Shown: piece by piece, positions 17,831 through 27,268 of the stretch
Layout: each line of letters starts with the position of its first letter
How positions within the stretch are numbered: position 1 is the stretch's first letter
NCBI GenBank assembly: GCA_047636495.1
Contig: JBLILH010000012.1
Coordinates: forward strand, 33,872 to 97,871
Length of the DNA stretch: 64,000 nt
Direction of reading: 5' to 3'
Source: Endobugula sp047636495
Lineage (GTDB): Bacteria; Pseudomonadota; Gammaproteobacteria; Pseudomonadales; Cellvibrionaceae
Program-made: the position numbers and the translations under genes
Notes under the pieces: model-generated
Databases searched by the model: none
The model's input: the letters and a program-made list of their open reading frames with translations, nothing else
What the model was told of the DNA's origin: nothing

Positions 17831-20257
17831 GTGTCATCTCCTGAAGCCGCTACAGAACTAGAATTCCCTCTATTGCCCCTGCGTGATGTTGTGGTTTATC
17901 CACACATGGTACTGCCCCTATTTGTGGGTCGTGCTAAGTCTATTAAGGCCTTGGAAGAGGCGATGAAAAGTAATAAGCAAGTGCTGCTCATCGCTCAAAA
18001 GGATGCAAGTGATGACGACCCGACTGCTGAAAGTCTTTACGAGATAGGTACGGTTGCATCTATATTACAGTTGCTCAAATTACCTGATGGTACCGTCAAA
18101 GTGTTGGTCGAAGGTGCTTATCGAGCTCATATTAATAGGTTAATTGAAGAAGAACACTTTACTCGTGCGAAAGTCAGTGCGGTAGAGACACAAGAAATCA
18201 ATGAAGATGATGCAAAAGTGTTGATGAGTACGGTGAGGCATCAATTCGAGCAGTATGTCGATCTTAGTAAGAAAGTGCCTGTTGAGGTAATGGCTTCTTT
18301 ATCCGGCATTGATGACCCCGGTCGCCTAGCGGATACCATAGCTGCACATATGTCGCTTCAGCTTCCACAGAAGCAAGAAGCACTGGAAATTCAAAATGAA
18401 CAAGATCGCTTAGAGCACTTATTGTCGATGATGGACGCAGAGATAGATGTACATCAAGTCGAAAAACGCATCCGCGGCCGTGTTAAAAAGCAAATGGAAA
18501 AAAGTCAGCGCGAGTACTACCTCAATGAACAAATGAAAGCCATTCAAAAAGAACTGGGTGATCTAGGAGAAGAACTGAGCGAAGCAGAAGAGTTAGAGCG
18601 AAAAATTAATGGCGCAGGTATGCCAAAAGAGGCGTCTGAAAAAGCATTGTCGGAGCTCAATAAGCTCAAAATGATGTCACCTATGTCAGCAGAAGCGTCA
18701 GTGTTACGATCGTATATTGACTGGATGATCAGTGTGCCATGGAAAAAACGCAGTAAAGTCCGCAATGACCTATTACGAGCAGAAGAGATTCTTGAGGAGG
18801 ATCATTACGGCCTAGATGATGTAAAAGAGCGTATTTTAGAATATCTAGCCGTTCAAGCACGTGTTAAACGCGTCAAAGGCCCCGTGTTATGTTTGGTCGG
18901 TCCGCCAGGTGTTGGTAAGACATCTTTAGGCGAATCTATTGCTCGGGCCACCAACCGTAAATTTGTTCGTATGGCCTTGGGGGGTGTGCGTGACGAGGCC
19001 GAAATTCGTGGGCATCGTCGTACCTATATAGGCTCAATGCCGGGTAAACTGGTACAAAAAATGTCTAAGGTGGGGGTTAAGAACCCACTTTTTTTGCTCG
19101 ACGAAATTGATAAGATGGGTATGGATAATCGAGGCGACCCTGCATCGGCTCTACTCGAAGTGCTGGATCCAGAGCAAAATCATACGTTCAACGATCATTA
19201 CTTAGAAGTTGATTATGACTTATCTGATGTTATGTTCGTGTGCACATCAAACTCCATGAATATCCCCAGTCCTTTGCTAGATCGGATGGAAGTGATCCGT
19301 ATTCCGGGCTATACCGAGGACGAGAAGCTGAACATCGCACAAAAATATCTTATCCCGAAACAGCAGAAACTTAATGGCTTAAAGAATGGCGAGTTACACG
19401 TCAATGACAGTGCTATTAAAGACATCGTACGTTATTTTACCCGTGAAGCGGGGGTGCGTAATCTTGATAGAGAAGTGGCGAAAATCGCTCGTAAAGCGGT
19501 CGCGGCCTTCGCAAAAGATAAAACACTACAAACATTAACGGTTAGCCATGAAAATATTGAAGAATATCTTGGTGTGCGGAAATACGATTATGGTATTGCA
19601 GAGTCTGAAAATCAAATTGGTCAGGTCACTGGACTTGCTTGGACACAGGTAGGTGGAGAACTTTTAACGATAGAAGCCTCAGCTGTTTATGGTAAAGGCC
19701 ACATGATTAAAACGGGCTCCTTGGGTGATGTGATGCAAGAGTCAATTCAAGCGGCATTAACGGTTGTGCGTTCAAGGGCACAAGCCCTCGGTATAGCGCC
19801 TAATTACCTTGAAAAATTTGATATTCATATCCACGTGCCTGAAGGTGCAACCCCTAAAGATGGTCCAAGTGCTGGTATTGCAATGACCACAGCATTGGTT
19901 TCAGTGTTAACGAATAACCCGGTAAAAGCAGATGTAGCCATGACCGGTGAAGTCACTCTGCGTGGTGAAGTACTTCGTATTGGTGGTTTAAAAGAGAAAT
20001 TATTGGCCGCGCATCGGGGTGGAATTAAGACTGTTATCATTCCTCACGGTAACGAACGTGATTTGAAGGAGATTCCCGATAATATTAAGGCAGATTTGAG
20101 TATTATCCCCGTTAAGTGGATAGACCAAGTACTAGAAGTTGCGTTACAATCATTGCCGGTCTCACTAAGCGATGACGAGTACAAGGCGTTAGAAGCCAAA
20201 GCGTTGGAAGCTAAGGAGATGCAGTCAAGAAGCGGTTATGAAACAGTTAAACATTGA
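17831..20257 (+). CDS. lon: Lon ATP-dependent protease
   Basis: 808 residues from GTG 17831, chosen because AAGAGG lies eight bases upstream and the product then starts MSSPEAATELEFPLLPLRDVVVY-like, as in relatives; an upstream in-frame ATG at 17780 has no such site. N-terminal substrate domain, central coiled coil, AAA+ module with G-P-P-G-V-G-K-T (about residue 356) and F-L-L-D-E-I-D-K, then the protease domain with catalytic Ser in P-K-D-G-P-S-A-G and Lys in G-L-K-E-K-L. Degrades damaged and regulatory proteins, often including flagellar or stress regulators. Separated from clpX by a terminator. Confidence 0.95.
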   Translation: MSSPEAATELEFPLLPLRDVVVYPHMVLPLFVGRAKSIKALEEAMKSNKQVLLIAQKDASDDDPTAESLYEIGTVASILQLLKLPDGTVKVLVEGAYRAHINRLIEEEHFTRAKVSAVETQEINEDDAKVLMSTVRHQFEQYVDLSKKVPVEVMASLSGIDDPGRLADTIAAHMSLQLPQKQEALEIQNEQDRLEHLLSMMDAEIDVHQVEKRIRGRVKKQMEKSQREYYLNEQMKAIQKELGDLGEELSEAEELERKINGAGMPKEASEKALSELNKLKMMSPMSAEASVLRSYIDWMISVPWKKRSKVRNDLLRAEEILEEDHYGLDDVKERILEYLAVQARVKRVKGPVLCLVGPPGVGKTSLGESIARATNRKFVRMALGGVRDEAEIRGHRRTYIGSMPGKLVQKMSKVGVKNPLFLLDEIDKMGMDNRGDPASALLEVLDPEQNHTFNDHYLEVDYDLSDVMFVCTSNSMNIPSPLLDRMEVIRIPGYTEDEKLNIAQKYLIPKQQKLNGLKNGELHVNDSAIKDIVRYFTREAGVRNLDREVAKIARKAVAAFAKDKTLQTLTVSHENIEEYLGVRKYDYGIAESENQIGQVTGLAWTQVGGELLTIEASAVYGKGHMIKTGSLGDVMQESIQAALTVVRSRAQALGIAPNYLEKFDIHIHVPEGATPKDGPSAGIAMTTALVSVLTNNPVKADVAMTGEVTLRGEVLRIGGLKEKLLAAHRGGIKTVIIPHGNERDLKEIPDNIKADLSIIPVKWIDQVLEVALQSLPVSLSDDEYKALEAKALEAKEMQSRSGYETVKH

Positions 20258-20599
20258 GTTTTCTGTGGGTATCGTGGTGATGTGAACACAGACGTGGATA
20301 GTCCTCATGTTAATGTGTACTATCTCCAGCGTTTGTTTATAGTGATGACCTTAAACAGGCTTTTTGTTAGCAGTGCTTTTGTTTTATGCGCTCCCTCAGC
20401 CGATTCTGCAGTTTTTTTGTAGATAAAGTTAAGATAACAGAAGTGTTGGATGTCGCACAAAACAAATATGTGCGATATTTTAAACATCAGAGTATAAAAA
20501 AATATAACAGTAACTTTCTCAGTGCTAAACAGCTTTGTAATACAGCGCTTAGCAATGACAATCAAAATACTAATTAAAAATTAATTAAAGGGGCATATC
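20258..20599. other. Intergenic region upstream of hupB
   Basis: 342 bases between lon and hupB. It is AT-rich near hupB and must hold the hupB promoter, but I see no box pair convincing enough to mark. Open frames on both strands here lack protein features. Confidence 0.4.
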
Positions 20600-20875
20600 G
20601 TGAATAAATCAGAGCTTATCGAAGCTATTGCTGCATCGGCAGATCTTCCTAAGGCAGCTGCTGGCCGTGCATTAGACGCTGTTATTGATACCATAGAAAA
20701 TACTTTAAAAAATGGTGATCCAGTAACATTAGTAGGGTTTGGCACTTTTTCTGTAAAAGATCGTGCCGCTCGAACGGGCCGCAACCCACAAACGGGCGAA
20801 CCTATCCAAATTAAAGCGGCAAAAATTCCAGGCTTTAAAGCGGGTAAATCACTGAAAGACGCAGTTAATATCTAA
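20600..20875 (+). CDS. hupB: DNA-binding protein HU-beta
   Basis: 91 residues with the whole HU fold: N-terminal helices (M-N-K-S-E-L-I-E-A-I-A), the G-F-G-T-F-S-V turn, and the DNA-bending arm R-A-A-R-T-G-R-N-P-Q-T-G-E with its intercalating proline, ending K-A-G-K-S-L-K-D-A-V. Packs and bends the nucleoid. GTG start with AAAGGGG upstream. Location right after lon is the conserved gammaproteobacterial order. Confidence 0.96.
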   Translation: MNKSELIEAIAASADLPKAAAGRALDAVIDTIENTLKNGDPVTLVGFGTFSVKDRAARTGRNPQTGEPIQIKAAKIPGFKAGKSLKDAVNI

Positions 20876-20908
20876 CGCTAAGTCTTAACAGAAAGGGAAA
20901 TGATATCA

Positions 20909-20951
20909 GGCATGTAACCTCTAGATTCCAATATCTGTGTGGTTACATGCC
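20909..20951. terminator. Inverted repeat after hupB
   Basis: GGCATGTAACC and GGTTACATGCC make an 11-bp perfect stem with a 21-base loop starting 34 bases after the hupB stop. No U tract; the second, longer hairpin just downstream is the better terminator candidate. Confidence 0.45.
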
Positions 20952-20961
20952 ATAAGCTTGC

Positions 20962-21006
20962 GAGCCACTAAAAGAGGTGCATTAAATGCGCCTTTTTTAG
21001 TGGCTC
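20962..21006. terminator. 21-bp hairpin between hupB and ppiD
   Basis: A nearly perfect 21-bp stem begins GAGCCACTAAAA and ends TTTTAGTGGCTC around a TAA loop, with internal G-T wobbles only. A-rich left and T-rich right arms make it bidirectional in appearance. Likely the hupB transcription end. Confidence 0.7.
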
Positions 21007-21132
21007 ATATTTAGTGCAGAGATTATCCACACATCTCTTCAGTCAACCATCATTCATCATGACTGTGGTAGAATAGAAAGCTTAATTATATCAAATATTA
21101 CTAACCATTCTTACTGTATATAGAGGCCAAAC

Positions 21133-23085
21133 ATGCTGCAAAGTATGCGAAATAAAACCAAAGGTTTAGTTGCTGTTTTTGTGATTGGATTATTAACCAT
21201 TCCTTTGGCATTGGTGGGTGTTGAAAATCTGTTTAATGGCACTAGCAATGTAGGCGAGGCCGCTAAAGTTGACGGTTCAATTATTACCGAAAGAGATGTA
21301 CAGCTTGCCACAGCAAGAGAAAGGCAACGTCTACAAACTCAATATGGCGACAATTTCCCCGCAGCTTTCTTTACCGATGAGCGGTTGAGAGAATTGTCCA
21401 TGACCAGTCTTGTTCAGCGAGCATTGATGGTTAATGTCGCTGAGAAAGGAAAAATGACATTTTCCGACCGCGATATTGATCAATCTATAATTGAACAGCC
21501 CCTTTTTCAAGTGGCAGGCACTTTTAATCAACAGCAGTTTTTGCAGAGTGTTAGGAACTTAGGTCATACTGCGTTATCTTTCCGAGCATTGTTAAAAAGT
21601 GATATGTTAGCTAATCAGATGCAGGGAGCTGTTGTTTATAGCGAGTTCATCACCGATAAAGAGATTGATCAGATGATTGCGTTGTCTCAACAAACACGCG
21701 ATTTTTCTTGGATTACTTTACCTATTGGTGACTTACCAAAAACAATCTCGGTGACAGAGGCTGAAATAGCGACCCATTACGAAGCTAACAAACAAGAGTA
21801 TCTCTCAAACGAAGAGGTGTCGATAGAATATATTGACCTAAATGTTAGTGATATTAGTAAGGGTATTATTATTGATGAAGCAGCTGTAATGCAAGAATAT
21901 GATGTTATCGTCGCTAGTTATAGCTCAAGCACCGATCGTGAAGCCGCTCATATTATGGTAGAGGGTAGTGACGAAGCCGCTAAGCAAAAAATCGCAGATT
22001 TACAAGATAAGTTGAGTGTGGGTGATAATTTCATTACTTTAGCAAGTGACTATTCTGACGATTTTGGTACTAGAGACAATGGTGGTAATTTGGGCGTTAG
22101 TAACGGCGATGCTTTCCCTGACGCTTTTGAGGAAGCATTATTAGGCCTAACCTCAGGGCAAGTGTCCGGGCCAATAGAAATTGACGGTGCTACCCATTTT
22201 ATTAAACTACTGAGTATTAGAGAGAATACTGCACCTAGTTTCGAGTCTCAGCAGGAAAAAATTACTATAGATCTCAAACGAGCGAGAGCAGAAGAGCAAT
22301 TTATAAACGATGTTCAAGCACTGGAAGACCTCGCTTACAATGCCGAAAGCTTATCCGAAGTGGCCGATCTGCTGGCTATAAATGTTATAGACACAGCGTT
22401 ATTTTCTCGAGTTAACGCGCTAACAGTCGATACGATTCTACAAGACAGTCGTATTCTCGATGCAGCCTTTAGCGAACAAGTGATCAAAGAGGGGCATAGT
22501 AGCAATTTGCTCAATATCTCATCGGATAGAGTGGTAGTGGTTAAATTATTACAACATAAACCGATTAGAACACTTACACTAATCGAAAAACGTGAAGCGA
22601 TCACCATCGAGCTACAATTAGAAAAAGCGAAGTCACACATTGCTGAGCAAGCTAATTCACTTCGTGAAGCATTAGATGATGGAACAGATATAGAGACACT
22701 TGCGGCACAGAATGAACTGACTGTTAGTATTAAAACGGGTATTCAACGCAATGCTTCTGGTGTACCTGAAGACTTAATGTTGAGCGTTTTTGAAATGCCT
22801 CACCCACTTAAGATAGATGATAAATCATCATCAGACGATTCAAATGGAGCTGCTGCTGAGGTGTCGTTGTTAGAGCGACATCTTAATAATGGTGATTATG
22901 TACTTGTCAGTTTATCTAAGGTTGTGGCCGGTGATGCAGAGTCCCTCACGAGTGCAGAAAGACAAAGCTTCAGAAGCAGTCTTTCTTCGAGGATTGCGGG
23001 TGTCGAGTACCGTGCGTGGCAAGCACAATTAGATAGCGATGCAGATGTAAAAATCTATCGTTCAAAAAATTCAGCAGTTTATTAA
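21133..23085 (+). CDS. ppiD: PpiD/SurA_N-type membrane-anchored peptidyl-prolyl isomerase
   Basis: 650 residues. A single N-terminal membrane anchor (about residues 12-32, V-A-V-F-V-I-G-L-L-T-I-P) puts the rest in the periplasm. The SurA-like N-terminal chaperone region follows, and a parvulin rotamase domain lies near residues 270-365 (A-A-H-I-M-V; D-N-G-G-N-L-G; P-D-A-F-E-E-A-L). Assists folding of proteins leaving the Sec translocon. AGAGG lies eight bases before the ATG. Position after hupB is conserved. Length is close to relatives (about 620-650). Confidence 0.92.
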   Translation: MLQSMRNKTKGLVAVFVIGLLTIPLALVGVENLFNGTSNVGEAAKVDGSIITERDVQLATARERQRLQTQYGDNFPAAFFTDERLRELSMTSLVQRALMVNVAEKGKMTFSDRDIDQSIIEQPLFQVAGTFNQQQFLQSVRNLGHTALSFRALLKSDMLANQMQGAVVYSEFITDKEIDQMIALSQQTRDFSWITLPIGDLPKTISVTEAEIATHYEANKQEYLSNEEVSIEYIDLNVSDISKGIIIDEAAVMQEYDVIVASYSSSTDREAAHIMVEGSDEAAKQKIADLQDKLSVGDNFITLASDYSDDFGTRDNGGNLGVSNGDAFPDAFEEALLGLTSGQVSGPIEIDGATHFIKLLSIRENTAPSFESQQEKITIDLKRARAEEQFINDVQALEDLAYNAESLSEVADLLAINVIDTALFSRVNALTVDTILQDSRILDAAFSEQVIKEGHSSNLLNISSDRVVVVKLLQHKPIRTLTLIEKREAITIELQLEKAKSHIAEQANSLREALDDGTDIETLAAQNELTVSIKTGIQRNASGVPEDLMLSVFEMPHPLKIDDKSSSDDSNGAAAEVSLLERHLNNGDYVLVSLSKVVAGDAESLTSAERQSFRSSLSSRIAGVEYRAWQAQLDSDADVKIYRSKNSAVY

Positions 23086-23100
23086 TACGCTGACCTAATT

Positions 23101-23138
23101 AAGAGCGTTAAGTGGCGTGGATGCCACCTAACGCTCTT
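23101..23138. terminator. Terminator after ppiD
   Basis: AAGAGCGTTAAGTGGC pairs with GCCACCTAACGCTCTT (one A-C mismatch) around a six-base loop, 16 bases past the ppiD stop. It isolates the housekeeping block from the flagellar cluster. Confidence 0.75.
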
Positions 23139-23388
23139 GTTGAATATTTATTGGTCAGTAGTAAGTGTAATGTTTATTCTTTATTTTCTATTCATTCTAT
23201 CTTGCACCACTTTATAAACCTTTCTTTTCACATCGATCATATCCTTCCTTATATACTCTCTCCCCATACCCCAAATCAATGTTATACCTTTTAATGCTAA
23301 GCCATGATGCGCGACATTTTTTTGTCATTTTGTTGGTGCGATGGTTGTAGTAATTTCTAAGTATATGATTAATATAGTTTTTTGTACT
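23139..23388. other. Upstream region of the flagellar cluster
   Basis: About 250 AT-rich bases between the ppiD terminator and the flrB sigma-54 promoter. No gene is supportable. It would be the natural place for FlrA/FleQ enhancer sites, but I cannot mark one by eye. Confidence 0.35.
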
Positions 23389-23404
23389 TGGCACTGCCTT
23401 TGCA
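23389..23404 (+). promoter_or_regulatory. Sigma-54 promoter of flrBC
   Basis: TGGCAC, five bases, TTGCA: an exact match to the -24/-12 consensus TGGCAC-N5-TTGCW, 68 bases before the flrB ATG. Confidence 0.85.
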
Positions 23405-23472
23405 GATAAAATGTTTATCATATGTAAATTGTCGTTTTACATATATCGAATATTTTGTAATAGAGGTTGATC

Positions 23473-24825
23473 ATGACAGAAAGCGTACGCCAAGTAGTGC
23501 CATCCAGCGCATCATCATTTTCAGGTGTGTTATTTTCTTCTTCAGATAGCGGTGCTACATTCGATAACAGCACTGCGACTAACCCTCCAACCAATGATAT
23601 TTTTAGTCATGTCGACATGCAGTTAACGACAGGATCGAAAGCAATACCTGATAATAAGCCAGTAACATCTCCATCTAAATCAGCTGCTGAGCTATTTACA
23701 GATCTGTCAGTTCAGCTAACTGAGTCGTATAGTTTATTAGAAGAGCAGGTTGCAGATTTAACTTCCGAATTGAATACCGTCAGTGAGCAGCGAATACAAG
23801 AGTTAAAAGATAAGGAGCAAGTCGCCAATCGTTTAGAGCAATTAATTAATTTTTTACCGGGTGGCGTTGTAGTACTTGACCAACGTGGCATCGTGGTTGA
23901 AATAAATCCTACAGCAGAAGAAATGTTGGAGCGTCATTTAAAGGGACGACTATGGCGTGATGTAATCAGTCAATGTTTTTCCCCCAAGAGTGACGATGGG
24001 CATGAAGTGTCAAACAACAAAGGTAAACGGATTAACATTGCTACACGTTCTCTAGGTGTAGACGGTCAAATTATCCTGCTAACCGATCAAACAGAAACTC
24101 GTCACTTACAAGCTCAGTTAAGCCGCCATGAGCGATTAACGGCATTAGGTAAAATGGTTTCTACTCTCGCACACCAAGTACGTACGCCATTGTCTGCCGC
24201 CATGTTATATGCAAACCATATTTTAGATGAATCATTACCTGTGCATAAGCGTCAGGATTTCACACAAAAAATAGTGAATAGATTACATGAAATGGAACGA
24301 CAAGTACGCGATATGCTGTTGTTTGTAAAAGCGGGCATGCCACTTGACGATAGGTTAACTATTGGTGAGCTTCAATCACAGCTTGTAGAGTCAACAGAAA
24401 TGTTGTTCACACATCATTCGGTCAAGTGTCGCTGGCTAACGGAAAACTCTGAAAAAAACATTACCTGCAACAAAGATGCATTAATCGGCGCTGTATTAAA
24501 CCTGATCAACAATAGTGTACAAGCAATGGAAGATGTTAAAGATAAGGGCATAGAAAAAAATGCCGAGTTATGTATAGCGCTATATCAGCAGCACACTGAT
24601 CAGTTAGTCATTAACGTTGTTGATAATGGTGTTGGGATTGATGACGTCGCTAAACCGCATGTCAACGAGTTATTTTTTACGACTAAGTCACAGGGTACAG
24701 GTATTGGCCTGTCAGTGGTCAACACGGTAGTCAAGGCACACAACAGTGGGACATTTAGTTTGAAAAATAACCTATCTTCGGGTGCATCTGCAGTTCTCAC
24801 ATTACCGATTTTATTATCAGACTAG
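23473..24825 (+). CDS. flrB: Flagellar sensor histidine kinase FlrB/FleS
   Basis: 450 residues from ATG 23473 (GAGG six bases upstream; TTG at 23467 rejected). No membrane segments, so cytosolic. A coiled-coil stretch (about residues 75-120) leads into a PAS domain (L-P-G-G-V-V-V-L-D; E-I-N-P-T-A-E-E-M-L-E), then the HisKA helix with phospho-acceptor His in L-A-H-Q-V-R-T-P-L, and HATPase boxes N-N-S-V-Q-A-M, D-N-G-V-G-I, G-T-G-I-G-L-S-V-V. Phosphorylates FlrC, encoded next, to switch on middle flagellar genes. The usual neighbour flrA/fleQ is absent upstream. Confidence 0.92.
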   Translation: MTESVRQVVPSSASSFSGVLFSSSDSGATFDNSTATNPPTNDIFSHVDMQLTTGSKAIPDNKPVTSPSKSAAELFTDLSVQLTESYSLLEEQVADLTSELNTVSEQRIQELKDKEQVANRLEQLINFLPGGVVVLDQRGIVVEINPTAEEMLERHLKGRLWRDVISQCFSPKSDDGHEVSNNKGKRINIATRSLGVDGQIILLTDQTETRHLQAQLSRHERLTALGKMVSTLAHQVRTPLSAAMLYANHILDESLPVHKRQDFTQKIVNRLHEMERQVRDMLLFVKAGMPLDDRLTIGELQSQLVESTEMLFTHHSVKCRWLTENSEKNITCNKDALIGAVLNLINNSVQAMEDVKDKGIEKNAELCIALYQQHTDQLVINVVDNGVGIDDVAKPHVNELFFTTKSQGTGIGLSVVNTVVKAHNSGTFSLKNNLSSGASAVLTLPILLSD

Positions 24826-24907
24826 GAGTCTGATAATAACAGTAATAAATGTCCGTGAAGCAGATTACAGAAACAACCAAAAAATAGAGCAATAGAGAGA
24901 GTATATT

Positions 24908-26509
24908 ATGTCAGCTTTACTGTCGAACTCAGAAACGATTGATAACTCAGTGGCGTATTCTGGTAGCCTTGGGAAAAATGATCCACAGAACACTTCCAAA
25001 ATACAAAAGTTACTAGTGGTTGAAGACGACTTTGCTCTTCGCGAAGCCCTTGAAGATACCTTATCATTGGCACATTACAATGTGGTTTCAGCTAAAAGTG
25101 CCGAACAAGCGATAGACATGCTGAGCCGACTAAAAAACATTTCAATGGTGGTTTCAGATATTAACATGGGCGTATTGAGCGGACACGATTTGCTACAACA
25201 TATCACGGAGTCACATGCACATATTCCGGTTCTGTTAATGACTGCTTACGGCAGTGTACGCGATTCTGTCGATGCTATGCGACACGGTGCAGTTGACTAC
25301 CTAGTAAAACCGTTCGAACCTAAAGAGTTAGTTGATATCGTACAGCGACAACTGGGTCACGCTATTGTCAGCAGTACTGATATGCCAGTAGCGGTAGACG
25401 CTTATAGTCAACAACTATTACAGTTAAGTACGCGTGTTGCGCAGTCTAATTCTACGGCTCTTATTTTAGGTGAATCGGGTACTGGCAAAGAAGTGTTGGC
25501 TCGGTTTATACATCAAAAATCCAGTCGTGCTAACAAACCGTTTATTGCCATCAATTGCGCCGCTATTCCAGAAAATATGTTGGAAGCCATGTTGTTTGGT
25601 TACGAAAAAGGTGCATACACTGGGGCGTTAGCCTGTACTCCTGGGAAATTTGAACAAGCTAACGGCGGCACTCTGTTGCTAGATGAAATATCTGAAATGG
25701 ATATAGGGCTTCAAGCAAAACTCCTTCGGGTGCTTCAAGAACAGGAAGTTGAGCGCCTAGGCGGTAAAAAAGTCATTGCCTTGGATGTACGTGTCATTGC
25801 TACCTCAAACCGTAATATGGTGACACAGGTTGCTGAAGGTAAGTTCAGAGAAGATTTATATTACCGTTTAAGCGTACTTCCCTTAGTGTGGAAACCGTTA
25901 CGCGAAAGACGAGATGATATTTTACCTTTAGCTCAGTTGCTTCTGAGTAAGCATTCTACCAAGCAAAAGCGCTCCCGCATGGTGATTCACTCTCAGGCGC
26001 AGCAAGCACTGTTAACGCATCCTTGGCCAGGTAACGTAAGAGAGTTAGATAACGTCATTCAGCGAGCGCTGATTTTACAACAAGGAAATATAATCCAAGC
26101 GAATGATCTTGGCTTTGATATGATGTCGATGTCAGTCAGTGGTACTACTTTACCATCACCGCTAGATAATGTTATCGCGCAAGAGGAGGAAAACTTTAAC
26201 ACGTCTAGTTTTTCAGAAAATACTCATGAGACTAGAATATCTTCCGACTCAATATTATACCCAAAGATTGCTAATGAAGAGGGTAGGTCAACAGGTAACC
26301 GCCATTCATTAGTAGGTATGCTTGATGCTGAAAGTTCAGCCCAGTGTTTAGGTGATAATTTACAAATTAAAGAATTTGAAATTATTGCAGAAACTTTACA
26401 ACAAGAAAGCGGAAGTCGTAAAAATACAGCAGAACGTTTGGGTATTAGTCCACGGACATTACGCTATAAATTAGCTAAGATGCGTGAAGCAGGTTTGATA
26501 GATAGATAG
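24908..26509 (+). CDS. flrC: Sigma-54-dependent flagellar response regulator FlrC/FleR
   Basis: 533 residues. Receiver domain with phospho-acceptor Asp84 (V-V-S-D-I-N-M) and the late Lys in Y-L-V-K-P-F. AAA+ domain with Walker A G-E-S-G-T-G-K-E, the sigma-54 contact loop G-A-Y-T-G-A (Tyr in place of the usual Phe, a tolerated variant), and Walker B T-L-L-L-D-E-I-S. Fis-type helix-turn-helix at the C-terminus (N-T-A-E-R-L-G-I-S-P-R-T-L-R-Y-K-L). The linker between AAA+ and helix-turn-helix is longer than usual and Ser/Asn rich. Activates the sigma-54 promoters listed in this cluster. Confidence 0.94.
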   Translation: MSALLSNSETIDNSVAYSGSLGKNDPQNTSKIQKLLVVEDDFALREALEDTLSLAHYNVVSAKSAEQAIDMLSRLKNISMVVSDINMGVLSGHDLLQHITESHAHIPVLLMTAYGSVRDSVDAMRHGAVDYLVKPFEPKELVDIVQRQLGHAIVSSTDMPVAVDAYSQQLLQLSTRVAQSNSTALILGESGTGKEVLARFIHQKSSRANKPFIAINCAAIPENMLEAMLFGYEKGAYTGALACTPGKFEQANGGTLLLDEISEMDIGLQAKLLRVLQEQEVERLGGKKVIALDVRVIATSNRNMVTQVAEGKFREDLYYRLSVLPLVWKPLRERRDDILPLAQLLLSKHSTKQKRSRMVIHSQAQQALLTHPWPGNVRELDNVIQRALILQQGNIIQANDLGFDMMSMSVSGTTLPSPLDNVIAQEEENFNTSSFSENTHETRISSDSILYPKIANEEGRSTGNRHSLVGMLDAESSAQCLGDNLQIKEFEIIAETLQQESGSRKNTAERLGISPRTLRYKLAKMREAGLIDR

Positions 26510-26742
26510 TTACATTAGGCGATGAGACGCAGTCAAAAAAGGCTATTGAATGTTATTGTTACAATAAAAATATCTATCAAAAAGTATTGATGGTTTGTTG
26601 GGTAAGGGTTGAATTTCGTTGGCCAAACAAGAGGCAAGCGTTGCTTTATCTGGTGTAAGATGTACCTATAACTCGATGTCTTGATAGGGTATTTTCCATG
26701 TTTATTTATTGTTTTGCGTAACGTGTCAAGCAGGAGATGTTT

Positions 26743-26931
26743 ATGACTGATGCCAATAATACCAATCAAATTGGTTCTGTTGATGGTTCTAACCATAGCC
26801 TTAATAATAATGAAGATGATCCATACACTGATGATAAATCACCTTCTCTATCTATTGATGCTAGACGGCGTTTAGAAGAACGGTTGGCTTAGCGTTAACT
26901 CGAAAAAGAAATTCGAGATCTTAATTTATAA
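26743..26931 (+). pseudogene. Small polar protein gene with two in-frame stops near its end
   Basis: ATG 26743 has a perfect AGGAG six bases upstream, so it was or is translated. The frame gives 49 acidic, Asn/Asp-rich residues ending S-I-D-A-R-R-R-L-E-E-R-L-A, then TAG (26890) and TAA (26896), after which the same frame continues L-E-K-E-I-R-D-L-N-L to a third stop at 26929. Restoring Gln at both stops gives a continuous charged helix of the kind seen at the end of small uncharacterised gammaproteobacterial proteins. Two C-to-T changes would explain it. A truncated but functional 49-residue product cannot be excluded. No family assigned. Confidence 0.5.
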
Positions 26932-26972
26932 CTGTCTTATGCATTTCCACAGTCAATTTCTCTTTGCTCGTT

Positions 26973-27003
26973 GTTTGCACTCATACTTTAGATGAGTGCA
27001 AAC
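26973..27003. terminator. 12-bp perfect hairpin upstream of fliE
   Basis: GTTTGCACTCAT and ATGAGTGCAAAC form a perfect 12-bp stem with a seven-base loop, about 40 bases after the small decayed gene. No strong U tract, yet its position fits a terminator insulating fliE from upstream transcription. The remainder of 27004-27134 shows no gene I can support. Confidence 0.6.
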
Positions 27004-27134
27004 TTACTTCTGTAGTATCCCCCGTAACCTATCTTTTGAGCGTCCGGTATTACACCTCAGTTGTTGATGTGTGTGATGTATGGTGGTGGATATCCCATCA
27101 GTTTATTTACATAGAGGTAGTGCCTGTCAACAAT

Positions 27135-27150
27135 TGGCCTGGTTTGTGCT
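27135..27150 (+). promoter_or_regulatory. Sigma-54-like promoter of the fliEFGHIJ operon
   Basis: TGGCCT, five bases, GTGCT keeps the essential GG and GC dinucleotides at correct spacing but departs from consensus at three positions. 118 bases before fliE. Confidence 0.5.
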
Positions 27151-27268
27151 AAATAAATACTGAAAGGTGAATAAGAGCCAAAAAAATGTCGTTGAACCGA
27201 TCCACACCCAATGACAAGTTTTTGTTAACCAATATAGACGTGATTTAATAAGAGTACTGAGGTGTTAT

